Source: Sergeia podlipaevii (lineage: Eukaryota; Euglenozoa; Kinetoplastea; Trypanosomatida; Trypanosomatidae). From it: DNA of 53,301 bases. The stretch is from contig JASANZ010002139.1 of assembly GCA_030849805.1 (NCBI GenBank), positions 1 through 53,301 on the forward strand, read 5' to 3'. A program made the position numbers and the translations under genes. Shown one piece after another: positions 1 through 9,600 of the stretch (position 1 is the first letter of the stretch; each line of letters starts with the position of its first letter). The notes beneath the pieces were generated by a model. That model was not told where the DNA came from and made no database searches. It worked only from the letters and a program-made list of their open reading frames with translations.

Positions 1-441
1 GCGGGGCTCGAGCCAGAGGTCAAGACCGGTGAGAACCTCCTCAAGCCTCGCGAGGGAACCCTCAGGAGCAGCAATACCCTTGAAGGCCTCAATGATGAAG
101 GGTATGCTTGCGGCGTCGATCTCGGTGGCGGAGAAGTCGAGCCACATGTCCACCTGACTGTTCTCATAGGGAGTGGCGCCATAGAGCTTGAGGCCGCTCT
201 TGCCGACACGAGCGATGTAGCGGAGGATGGCGTTTGACTCGAAGATGTAACCCTCAGGAGTCTCAAGAGCGGGGTAGCGCATGCAGGGGCTGCAGTTCTG
301 GGCGTAGTGAGTGGTCTCGTTGTCGATACCATACTGGCAGGCCTTGATATCAAGCTGTACGCCAGCATAGGCGGCGGCAATGAGGGCCTTCTGGTAGCGG
401 GCACCCTCGGGGTTAGGGACGGTGAGGAGAGTGAGGGACAT
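1..441 (-). CDS. EEF1G: Elongation factor 1-gamma, N-terminal part (cut by window edge)
   Basis: The first 147 codons of translation elongation factor 1 gamma, the structural subunit of the eEF1B complex that recharges eEF1A with GTP in the cytosol. The start is the ATG whose complement is at 439-441. The protein opens MSLTLLTVPNPEGARYQKAL and continues with a glutathione-transferase-like thioredoxin fold; a YIFESNAILRYIAR stretch corresponds to the GST helix with the conserved E-S-N-A-I-L-R-Y pattern. The start of the all-helical GST C-terminal domain follows. The EF1G-specific C-terminal domain lies beyond the window. It is the most downstream gene of the leftward block seen here. Family assignment is by recognition of the sequence. 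Confidence 0.93.
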   Translation of the reverse strand, partial: MSLTLLTVPNPEGARYQKALIAAAYAGVQLDIKACQYGIDNETTHYAQNCSPCMRYPALETPEGYIFESNAILRYIARVGKSGLKLYGATPYENSQVDMWLDFSATEIDAASIPFIIEAFKGIAAPEGSLARLEEVLTGLDLWLEPR

Positions 442-884
442 GGGTTGTGGATGTCGTAAGTGAGTCTTGATAAAGCAGTTGATAACCTGTAAATAGACGC
501 AAGTTGTATTGCGAATGATGATTTGGTTATAGAGAAGGGGAAGTAGCAATGCATATATATAGAGAGAGAGAGAGAGAAGGATGAAAAAGATGATGATGAA
601 TGAGTATATTAGATAAAGAATAGGAAGGTAAACCCCAGTGGGTGCATGAAAGTGTACATATATGAGCATAGGTGCTGCTCCTTATAGTAAAGTGCAACTG
701 CTGAACGTGAGTAGGCATGCTTTCCGCTTTTCCTCTCTCTCTCTCTCTCTGTTTATGTAAATATGATTATATGATGGGAAAAAAAAAATAGAAAAAGAAG
801 AAAAATGGAAGGCAGGGAAGATCTATCCGTGCGTGTTGGTGTAGCAGCGCTATTTCCTTTCCTGCGTCGTATCTCCTTTACTTT

Positions 885-915
<31 letters not shown>

Positions 916-1268
916 TTCTTTTCGTAATGGCAGATCGCAGATGCATGGTACTTTCGTGAGATCAATTTGGTGAGAGGTAGCAAGAGGTGCATCTCCTCGC
1001 ATACCAATTTCACCACTGATACGTGTAGTCCATCTTCCCTTTTCCCTCCTCCTTCCTCTGCGTGCAGGAGTGAATGTGGAGGTGCTCAGTCGTTCTATTT
1101 GACCCCCATTTTTTTTTTTTCGTTATGGTTTCCTTCCCTTCTTCATCGTTTCTCCACAACAAGAACAACAACAACAGAAATCTCCCCTTAACACCCTTCA
1201 CCGCACTTCTTTACTGGAGGAGGAAGAAGAAAAACGCTTGCATTACTGCAGCAAGCAACCTAAAGGAG

Positions 1269-1300
<32 letters not shown>

Positions 1301-1583
1301 TAAAGTGGGTACCGGTCGAGCATGAGCAAGCCAACAGCTGTTAAACGACGGCGACCGCAGCAAAAAAAAAAAAAAAATGCATCTACAGCGCCGGAAGGGG
1401 ATCTGTATAGAGAGAGAGAGAAAGAAAGAAAGAAAATCACATAGAGAGAGAGAAGCACACCGGCAGCAGAACTATTGCCGAGATACTTCAGTCTCGAGGA
1501 ACGCCCCACCAAAGAAGCCGCCTCACGATGGTCAGGAAGAGGTAGGAATGCCCTGGGAGAGAGAGATGTTGATGATGTCACTG
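442..1583. other. Intergenic spacer, EF-1 gamma to 1328-aa gene
   Basis: No convincing gene. The stretch holds (CT)n tracts near 735-750 and 885-909, a GA run at 562-577, a (TA)n run at about 1267-1297, an A-run near 1360-1376 and GA-rich runs at 1410-1455. Purine-rich tracts on this strand read as polypyrimidine on the coding strand and could serve trans-splicing of EF-1 gamma mRNA. Confidence 0.7.
1267..1297. repeat. (TA)n microsatellite
   Basis: A TA run of about 15 units just downstream of the 1328-aa gene. Similar TA runs occur near 34048-34077, 39055-39079 and 41848-41870, each in a spacer on the 3' side of a leftward gene. Confidence 0.9.
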
Positions 1584-4500
1584 TCACTGCTGTTGCTTGT
1601 GCTGCTGCTGTGCGCTAAGCATCTGAATCATCATAGCACGATACTGCTCAAACACCTGCCCAGAGGCCCATGGCTGCTGTTGCTGCTGCTGCTGCTGAGG
1701 AGGAGGCGGTGGCAATGTTGAAGTCGCTGAGGTAGGCGAAGTTGGCATTGCTGTGCTTCCAGCGTCTGCTGCTCCAGAGGCTTGAGCGGCTGCAGCAGCT
1801 GCAGCAGCAGCAGCAGCAGCAGGAACGAAAGCAGGAGCCTGTGCGTTCATCGTGGACGAGAAAGCTGATGCTGATGCCGCTGGTGGCGGCACAGCCTTGG
1901 TGTTAGGAACGAACGAAGGAACCATCCCAACTGGGTTGCCACCAACACGTATACTCACAAACGGCACAGGAGCCGCTTGCCCTGGGGACATCATCGCCAT
2001 CATATTTGGAAATAATTGCTCTCCTTGAGGTACTGCTACTGCAGCGGTGTAGTCGATATCACCAACAACACCAACACCACTGCTGCTACGAGGCACAAAG
2101 GGTTTTGCGTTGTAGTTAAATTTTGTTGTGGTGGCGCTGGAGGTGGTGGTAGGAACAGCAGTGACATGCTGCTGTTGCTTGCCAGCCTTTGAGTCCTCGC
2201 CAGAAACCGCCATGACGGCTGAAAGGATGCCTGAGACCCTAGCTTCTTCTCCGTTTGTGCTTGCATTGAAGCACTCCGCACTGTGCTGTGCCCCTCTCTC
2301 CCCTCCCTCCGAGTTGGCACTATAATCGTCATCATTTCGAGCAGCAGCGCCTCCTGCAACGCTCTCGGTGGCCACAGCGGCAGCTTCTCCAACATGAGCG
2401 CCATCTTTCCTTTGCTCATGCGGAGCATCGACGTATTCGCCGCTGCCTGTGCCGCTCTCACCACGACGGTTTCTATCCTTCGACTTGCCCACTGCACCTT
2501 CACCACCACTTCCTACCTTCTTTTCCCTATCGTCTTCATCTTCATCATCGTCAAACAGTTTTGTCTGACAGGCAAATGGATTCACACCAGCACCGGTAGC
2601 AGAGAACGCCTTCGTCCCTGCCGCGGAGTAGTGCTGGTGCATGGAGTGACCAGGGGTATTGCCAGTGCTAAGCCGCGTTGGACTTAACATACCGCTGCTG
2701 CTGACTGCGGCCACGGCGCCAAAGCCAAAGCCACCCGCATCGCCACCATCACCCGCGCCACCTGCCATGGTCATACGCTGAGAGAAATCCTGCCGCACGC
2801 TACGCAGCACATCACGCTCTCCCTCCGTCACCTCCACCACGAGAGGCATTGGGGGAGTGGTAAGACTGGAGCTGGCACTACTGTGGAGGGTGTTGGTGGT
2901 GATAGATTCGGTAGAACGCATCGGGGTCACAAAAGGGGTGTCAGGGCTGTACTGAAGCTGGCCCCGGAGCAAACTGAAGAGATCGCGCATGTCCTCATCG
3001 TCCTCGAGTGCGCTGTTGTCAAGCGATGTAGTTGCAGCGGTGCCCACCATCGCATTCGCCCCTGTTGCTATTCCTGTGGTGGTGGTGGTGGTGGTGATGC
3101 CAGCGCCGAACTGTTCTCCTTCTCCGTAATAAAACTGCTGTAGGTTTCCGCAGAAGAAAGGGTCGTAGTACCCACCGCCCGGCTGCTGCTCTTGCTGGGA
3201 GTCATAGTGTTGCTGCTGACGTGGTCCCAATGAGAACCCATACGCACCACCACCACTACCGCCACTTTCACCATGTGCAGCGGCGGTAGGCACCATCATG
3301 GGGGGAGGAATAAGCGGGAAAGCACCTGGAAATGGAGAATAGACAAACGATGGGTAGCTATTGTCTGGTCCCATCTGGGGCTGATTGTAAACGAAAGTGG
3401 TGGTATTGGCGGTGGTAGCCTTCATAGGAGGAAGGCGGACCCCACCCACGGAGATGGTGGGGATGCCAGGTACAAAAAACTGATGCGGTGGCTCACCAGT
3501 CTCGGGATGAAGAAGCGCATCTTGAGTTTCTCCTGTATCGGTTGTCCCCTCACCACTCAACGCCTTCTTCTGCTTCTCAGCGTCTCGGGGGTCCTTTATA
3601 AAGGTCGGGGTATCCAGGTCGCTACTACCTGGCAGCTGCTGCTGCTGCTTGAACTGGCGTTCCTCCTTCACGCGCTGCCGTCGCATCTGGGTCAGGAGTA
3701 GCAGCATGGCCTGCTGCACGTAGTGTCGCTTACGCATACTCGGCGGCTGGGCACTAGTGGTGGCGGCGACGGTGTTCCCATCACCACTGGCTGGGACGTC
3801 TTCTCCGCCCCCTCGAACAAGTGTGCTTGCTGCCGCGGGGGGTAGTGGCACAGAAGGTGCGGCACGTGTGTGCCTGAGCAGTTCAATGATAAGCTCAAGT
3901 GCTTTTGACGAGAGCTTGTTCGCTTCACATAGACGCATGATGTGCTGCACGAGCTCTGTGCCTTGAACCCATCCTGCACTACCTACGGCGAGCTGCTGCT
4001 CACTGCCTCTCTCACCTCCTGCAGCTACTTCAGCGACAGGTGTACTACTTGCTGGAGCATCACTAGTGGTACCGCTAGCAGTACAGTCTGCTGTGGGCAC
4101 AGCGTCGGCTGCCGCGGGATCGCCCGTGCTTTTTTTCGCGCGTCTAGCCCCCGAGTCCATAAGGCTCGGCCACACAGCCGGATCGAGGCTCTTGCCATCC
4201 TCAGAGACCCCTGTGAGGCGTCCATGATGCTTTGACCCTCGTAGTGCTCCTTCATCTACCACCCCGCTGTGGTTACCACTGCAGTAGCGAAGCAACAGCT
4301 GACTGATCTCCTCGATGATGTCGTTTTCAGTGCTAGCAGCAGCAGCAGCAGCGGCTTCATCGACCCCTGCTGCTGCTGCTGCGCCATCGGCCGCTGAGGA
4401 TGCCTCCGCTCCGTTCCCAAGTGAAACCCTAGCAAGAGGAGCACTCGTGGCAGACAAGGTAGGGCGGTTCCGCAGAGCCCGCAGTTCCTCGTAGGATAGC

Positions 4501-5570
4501 TGACCCTTTACAGTGGTGACGCTGGTCGTGGTGGTAGTTGTGGTGGTGGTAGACTGCGTTGTCCCCGCACCTGCGCCGCCCTTGGCATGCTTGCGGACAA
4601 TGACGGTCTGCCGTGACTGCTTGGCCGTGCTACCGCTGCTGCTACTTTTCTTTTCTCCATCGGCCTTTTCCCTGGTGGCCGTATCATCTCCTTTCATCTC
4701 ACTAGAGTTCGCCACCGCTGGTTTTGATGATGCTACAGTTGGCACACTCTGCTTCACCTTGGACTTCTTGACCACCTTCGCAGTCTTTGGGCTCTCTGTC
4801 TGCTGCTTGTTCTCCTCAGGTTCTTCAGCTAGTTCCTTCTGTTGCTGTTTGTTGCTACCTCCAGGCAGCGCTCTCACGCGCTCAGCGAAAGTACCCCCAG
4901 TAGTACTACTAGTTGCTACATTGTTAGCTTCAGCCTCCCTGGCCATCCTAGACGGCGTACTACCACCAGCTCCCCCCTCCTTTCTTTTCAGTGATGGTGC
5001 AGCCATATCCTTTCCGGCATCGCTTCTCTCCTGCTCTTGCCGCTTCCCTATTGTAAGTTCCTCCCTTCCCTCGTCTAGAGCTCGATCCAGCATCTGACCA
5101 CGTGATAGCATCCACTCGTTAGGTGGAGCCACGTGTTTGGCTACCGTTGTCGTCCACGCCACTGGCGGCCGCTGCTGCTGCGTGTGCAGTGTAGCGGTAG
5201 CAGCAGTGGCAGATGCGACTACTGTTGTTGCTGCAGCGCCGGCTGGCGTCACCGCATCTAAAGTATTTTCACTTGGAAAAAATCTAGACTGCGGCTGCTG
5301 TTTCTCCTGTGTTGCAGTGGCGGCTATCTTGTCAGGACTGAGCTCGCTCGCTTCTCTAAGAAAGCGAATCTTGTCTTTCCAACTAGCAGGAGGAGCACCG
5401 CCGCTGCCTTCGCCCGCTTCGACCAAGGCTGAGTGCTTCGTGGTGTCTGTCGTCGTCGTCGTAACTGTACTAGTGATAGGACCATCAGTCTGGTTGCTTT
5501 CCAAAGGACGGTCACCTCCTTCTTCTGTGACCAAAGGGGAGAGCACGGAGCTATCAGGCGTGACACTCAT
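1584..5570 (-). CDS. Large disordered protein with two PAM2-like motifs
   Basis: A 1328-aa protein, mostly low complexity (runs of Thr, Ala, Gln, Gly and Ser), starting at the ATG complement 5568-5570 and ending QQQHKQQQ. No globular domain is recognised. Two ten-residue segments fit the PAM2 pattern (hydrophobic-N-x-x-A-x-x-F-x-P) that docks into the MLLE domain of poly(A)-binding protein: FNYNAKPFVP at residues 1151-1160 and MNAQAPAFVP at 1241-1250. Short ordered-looking islands stand out: a helix after residue 20 (SWKDKIRFLREA), YEELRALRNRP from Tyr360, an acidic-helical EEISQLLLRYC, ELVQHIMRLCEANKL, and EDMRDLFSLLRGQL. Such an architecture suits an mRNP scaffold in the cytoplasm. That role is inference; the coding call is strong because a 4-kb open frame is unbroken. 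Confidence 0.85.
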   Translation of the reverse strand: MSVTPDSSVLSPLVTEEGGDRPLESNQTDGPITSTVTTTTTDTTKHSALVEAGEGSGGAPPASWKDKIRFLREASELSPDKIAATATQEKQQPQSRFFPSENTLDAVTPAGAAATTVVASATAATATLHTQQQRPPVAWTTTVAKHVAPPNEWMLSRGQMLDRALDEGREELTIGKRQEQERSDAGKDMAAPSLKRKEGGAGGSTPSRMAREAEANNVATSSTTGGTFAERVRALPGGSNKQQQKELAEEPEENKQQTESPKTAKVVKKSKVKQSVPTVASSKPAVANSSEMKGDDTATREKADGEKKSSSSGSTAKQSRQTVIVRKHAKGGAGAGTTQSTTTTTTTTTSVTTVKGQLSYEELRALRNRPTLSATSAPLARVSLGNGAEASSAADGAAAAAGVDEAAAAAAASTENDIIEEISQLLLRYCSGNHSGVVDEGALRGSKHHGRLTGVSEDGKSLDPAVWPSLMDSGARRAKKSTGDPAAADAVPTADCTASGTTSDAPASSTPVAEVAAGGERGSEQQLAVGSAGWVQGTELVQHIMRLCEANKLSSKALELIIELLRHTRAAPSVPLPPAAASTLVRGGGEDVPASGDGNTVAATTSAQPPSMRKRHYVQQAMLLLLTQMRRQRVKEERQFKQQQQLPGSSDLDTPTFIKDPRDAEKQKKALSGEGTTDTGETQDALLHPETGEPPHQFFVPGIPTISVGGVRLPPMKATTANTTTFVYNQPQMGPDNSYPSFVYSPFPGAFPLIPPPMMVPTAAAHGESGGSGGGAYGFSLGPRQQQHYDSQQEQQPGGGYYDPFFCGNLQQFYYGEGEQFGAGITTTTTTTGIATGANAMVGTAATTSLDNSALEDDEDMRDLFSLLRGQLQYSPDTPFVTPMRSTESITTNTLHSSASSSLTTPPMPLVVEVTEGERDVLRSVRQDFSQRMTMAGGAGDGGDAGGFGFGAVAAVSSSGMLSPTRLSTGNTPGHSMHQHYSAAGTKAFSATGAGVNPFACQTKLFDDDEDEDDREKKVGSGGEGAVGKSKDRNRRGESGTGSGEYVDAPHEQRKDGAHVGEAAAVATESVAGGAAARNDDDYSANSEGGERGAQHSAECFNASTNGEEARVSGILSAVMAVSGEDSKAGKQQQHVTAVPTTTSSATTTKFNYNAKPFVPRSSSGVGVVGDIDYTAAVAVPQGEQLFPNMMAMMSPGQAAPVPFVSIRVGGNPVGMVPSFVPNTKAVPPPAASASAFSSTMNAQAPAFVPAAAAAAAAAAAAQASGAADAGSTAMPTSPTSATSTLPPPPPQQQQQQQQPWASGQVFEQYRAMMIQMLSAQQQHKQQQ

Positions 5571-6639
5571 GCTTGTAATATATATATATGCTGTTGACTA
5601 TATATATACGTTTTAGTTAGTCAAATCAAATTAGTCAGATGATATAGCGAAAAGAGAGAGGAGGGGAGAAGGGTCTCGGGGGAGGGCAAACAGTATCAGT
5701 GCAAATCGTGAAAGTCTCTCTTTTCCCCCTTACTTGATAGAAATAAATTACAAGAAAAGAAGTACACACACACAAAAAAAAAAAGAGGGAGGAAGGGGGA
5801 GAGGATACTCGTCTATGTGTTCGACACCTATTCAACCGTGATACCGCCTCGTGTTTTAGTATCACTTTATAATTTGTGCTCTTCCTTTTTTTTTTTTTGC
5901 TCGCTAGTTCTTCTTCTTTTTCCTCTTTGATTATCTTTTTTTTTTTTTGTGTGTGTCTGTGTGGGGAGGGGGAGGGGGGGTTCACACCACTTAAGTACCG
6001 TATTTTTAAAATGACCTGTGCGCCTTGCTTTTGTGTGATATATATTTTTTTTCTGCTCTTTTTTTGCGTGTGTGCGTTTTCTTGATTTTTTTTTTCTCCC
6101 TTTTTGTATATATGAGCGTGTGAGTAAGGAAAGAAAAAAAAAAAATATCTGTAGTGTACTTTTCCGGTGCGTAGATAACAACAATGGTAAAGATGGAAAA
6201 GAAAGATATGAAAACGAATACCACAAGTGATGTGGACTACAACTTTTTTTTTTTCTTTTTCTGATTGAAGCTTCAGCTACTTTCTGTTGCTTATCGACAG
6301 CAACGAAATTCCTAAATAAGCATTTATTATAGAAATAAACAGAGAAGTGAATGAGTAATAAGATTAACAATAAATATGCAAAGAAACACAATATCCAGCA
6401 AAAGAAAAAAAGAAAAAAAAGAAGAAGAAAGCATAATGATGATATAGACACATTTCCTTTTTTTTTTTTGTGTCCTCAACATATAGAAGAGCAACAACGT
6501 GCTGTGCTAAAAAAAAAAATGAAGAACGTATTTTTGTATCTTTCTTCTTTCAAGGTATAGTGAAAATCTTCACGGCTGTTTCGTTCGCGGGGAAGAGAGA
6601 AGAGGTATTTGATATATGTTTCTCTCTCTCTCTCTTTTG
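5571..6639. other. Intergenic spacer, 1328-aa gene to VPS13
   Basis: No gene seen. Short TA runs (5577-5610) lie just upstream of the 1328-aa ORF. A purine-rich tract at 5650-5671, polypyrimidine on the coding strand, is a candidate trans-splicing signal, with possible acceptors in the following 80 bases. The rest is homopolymer-rich (A or T runs of 8-12) and a (CT)n run near 6621-6636. Confidence 0.65.
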
Positions 6640-9600
6640 CTACTCCATAAGGATATCCGTCGCACGAGCAAACCGTACAGCACCACTTCTATTTCTATTC
6701 TCATCCGCATCGTTTCCTACTACTACCACACGTCCACAGGAGCCCTCCTCTTCTCCACCACCCAAGCGCTCTCTTGCTCTCTTCCCTGTGTGATCCCCCT
6801 CTTCACCTCCTTCGCCGGGATCTTCTCTCTGGCCGTCGCCCTCATCGTCGTCACATGAAGACACGAACGCGATAGGACCACCCATTGCGCTATTTCTAAG
6901 AAACTGCACCTGCGTTAGCGTCAGCGGCCTCGGCGCACGTCGAAGTGGTGCAACACGCTTGTAGAGCGTAAAAAGTTCAAGCACAGATCCGATACGGGTC
7001 ACTTTTGTCCACTGCTTGCGCAGGCCATGCATGCACCATCGCATGAGCCGCTCCTTGAGCGAGGCCACCGTCTCTACCTGATCTTGCAATGTAAAACTCT
7101 TAAGGTAGAGCTCCTTCTGACTGAGCTGTGTGGGAAGCATGAGAACAAGCGCACCGAACAGCGGCCACAGAGGATCGGGTCGGCAACGGGTGAAGGTGAC
7201 GAAGAGGGTAATGCGCGATATGGTCATGCGACCAATGAAGAGGAGCAACTGCGTGCTACCGCGCTCTTTGGCTCTCTTCTGCGACGACTGCAGCGACGCA
7301 CCTGGAGGCACACGACCGTGGCGCTGCTGCTGCTTGCGCGAAGCAGCTGCATCATGGTGACTATGGGACTTACGATAACGACCAGTATGATGCCGCATGT
7401 CATTACCACGTGAGTGACTGTGTCGGTCGCCACTGCCTCCACCAGGTGCCGCCTGCATGAAGAGGCCGGCTTCTTCTGCGTCGTGGTGCTGCTCATCCTG
7501 AAGGAAGGATACCAGCTGCCAGATGGACTCCGCTTGAGACATGAAAGTGCCCACAGCGCCGTCACTGATCGCCTGTGCGCGTGCTTGGCGCTGCGGATAG
7601 GCGGCGTCACGACCTCGCTCTCCCGCGTGGCCCGCTCCCGATGTCACCGCAGGGCTCGCACCGTATAGTCCAGACGCAGCATCGCCTGTAATGGCACCAG
7701 CACCAGCAGCGTCACTGCTGGCTCCAGCGATGAATGTTCGGGCACCCCCAGAGCGCACATTTCTCTTTGCTAGCATTCCCCCGAGGTGTCTTCCCTCCTT
7801 CACCATCATTGCAACGAAGTGGTCCTCCACCTTCACCACCAACGGTGTCACCGCACTCGTGAGCTCCGTCACACGCACCATGCCATCTGCGTACTGAATG
7901 AAGGAGGCAGAAAGGGAGACGTCAGTGGCAAGTTCGAGAGAGCCTGCCTCACGAGTAAAGTGTGAGAGCCACTTCTCTGCTGCTCCCCACAGAGCGACCG
8001 GAGAAGGGGCAGTGACAGGAGGGGGCTGAGGACTAGCGGAAGAAGCACGCCGAGGAGGAGAGCCCTTCAGCGGCAACGACGGCGGAGCTGCCATTGCAGA
8101 AGAAAGCGAAGGCGGTGCCTGAACCCGGACTCTGTGCACAATCACCGTACGCGTCGTCTCGTCCACGACCTGCAGCTGATGAATAGAGGCGTGACAGCTG
8201 TGATGATCCTCTGTGCCAAGCAATTCAAGATCTGCACCTTCAATGATGACCGAGCAGAGCGTGTCCTTGCTGCTGATGGTGCTGTGCACACCCACACTCG
8301 CACTAGTAGCAGCAGTACTGTTGTTGGTGGTGGCATCACGCAACCATGCAAGTCGGAGAAATGAAATGCTCAGCGAGAGCATCGAAGAAGTACGCCAGGA
8401 GCCAATGGCGGCGTACACCGGCACGGGGGTGTCTGTCACTACAATCGTCACCCGCGTCTTATCTGTGCTGGTGAAGCCGCGTACGTAGAAGGGCAAATGG
8501 GTCCCGTCATATGCACTACCGGAGTCCCCGTTGCCCGCTTTAGTGGCAGCGTGGCGGCGGCGATCGGCATCGAGCGTTGAGCGACGGGTAACTTGACACT
8601 CGCCACGTCTGAAGTCTACCTCGAACCAGCGACCCTTCATGCCAACAATGTGCACACAGATCACGTGCTCTCCACGGCTGTCTTCCCATAGAAAAAACCG
8701 GTTTTGGCCTGGAGGAACCACATTGCGTCTGCGACTGCCCTCCTGCCTTGCCATGACAGACACTGCCGAGCTACCGCTCCCGCCGACCCCTAGACGGTTC
8801 TGCACGCACACCTTCGTAGCCCCGACGTGCTGCAATACCACCGCCAACACATTATCCACGTGACGCACAGAAACCGCAAGACGACCAGTGACGACGGCCT
8901 CGGTGTCGTATTGGTCAAACAGCTCGAGCGCTGTAGGGCTAAAGCCCTCCCTTGACCTATAGACAGGAAGCGATGCGCCGTACTGCACACCCATGCGCTT
9001 GCCTGGGGGTCGGGGAGCGGCCCAGAGGTTGAAGGTAGACTGGCCAGGTCGATCCAGGGAAACAAAATCGGTCCTGTGGCATTCGTAGTAGGCGGCGAGG
9101 TTGCGCGCATACTGGTCATTACCGTTTCCCTCCCCTCCACCACCGTCAGAGAGCGTCTCCCGCGTAGGCACAGTACCTTCAAGCAGCTCCTGCAGCGCAA
9201 GTCGACTGCCAAACTTGGGCCCAACGCAGCTAACATGATACTCGCCAGGGTTAAGCTGTATCGTCGCAACCGACGACAACGCTGCCAGCACGTCCTTGCC
9301 ATCCCCTTCTGATGTTTGCTGCTTAGAGCGCCTTGCTGCCTTCCGAATTGCTTTCGCCAATCCTGGGAAATCGAAGTAAAGTTTCAGTCGCTTGTTTGTG
9401 TTGTTCAACAGCACCCAGCGCGGCGTGATGAGCACCACCACTGGACGACCCTCTTGAGCATCCGGAAACTGAATGACATAGTTGCAGCTGCGGGTGATAT
9501 GCAGTTGTTTCTGAAAGGACTCGATGACTCCGCTTGCACCCACCTCGATCTCCACCTCGCTCGACCACGACCCGTCAAGGCCAATCGTGAAGAAGACCGA

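Noticed and set aside
4513..5616. Long plus-strand open frames antisense to the 1328-aa gene
   Set aside because: They are shadows of GC-rich triplet repeats in the real minus-strand frame, with valine/serine runs and no protein-like character.
5635..6560. Overlapping Lys/Phe-rich ORFs in the spacer before VPS13
   Set aside because: They translate homopolymers and AG/CT microsatellites and start in unlikely places.
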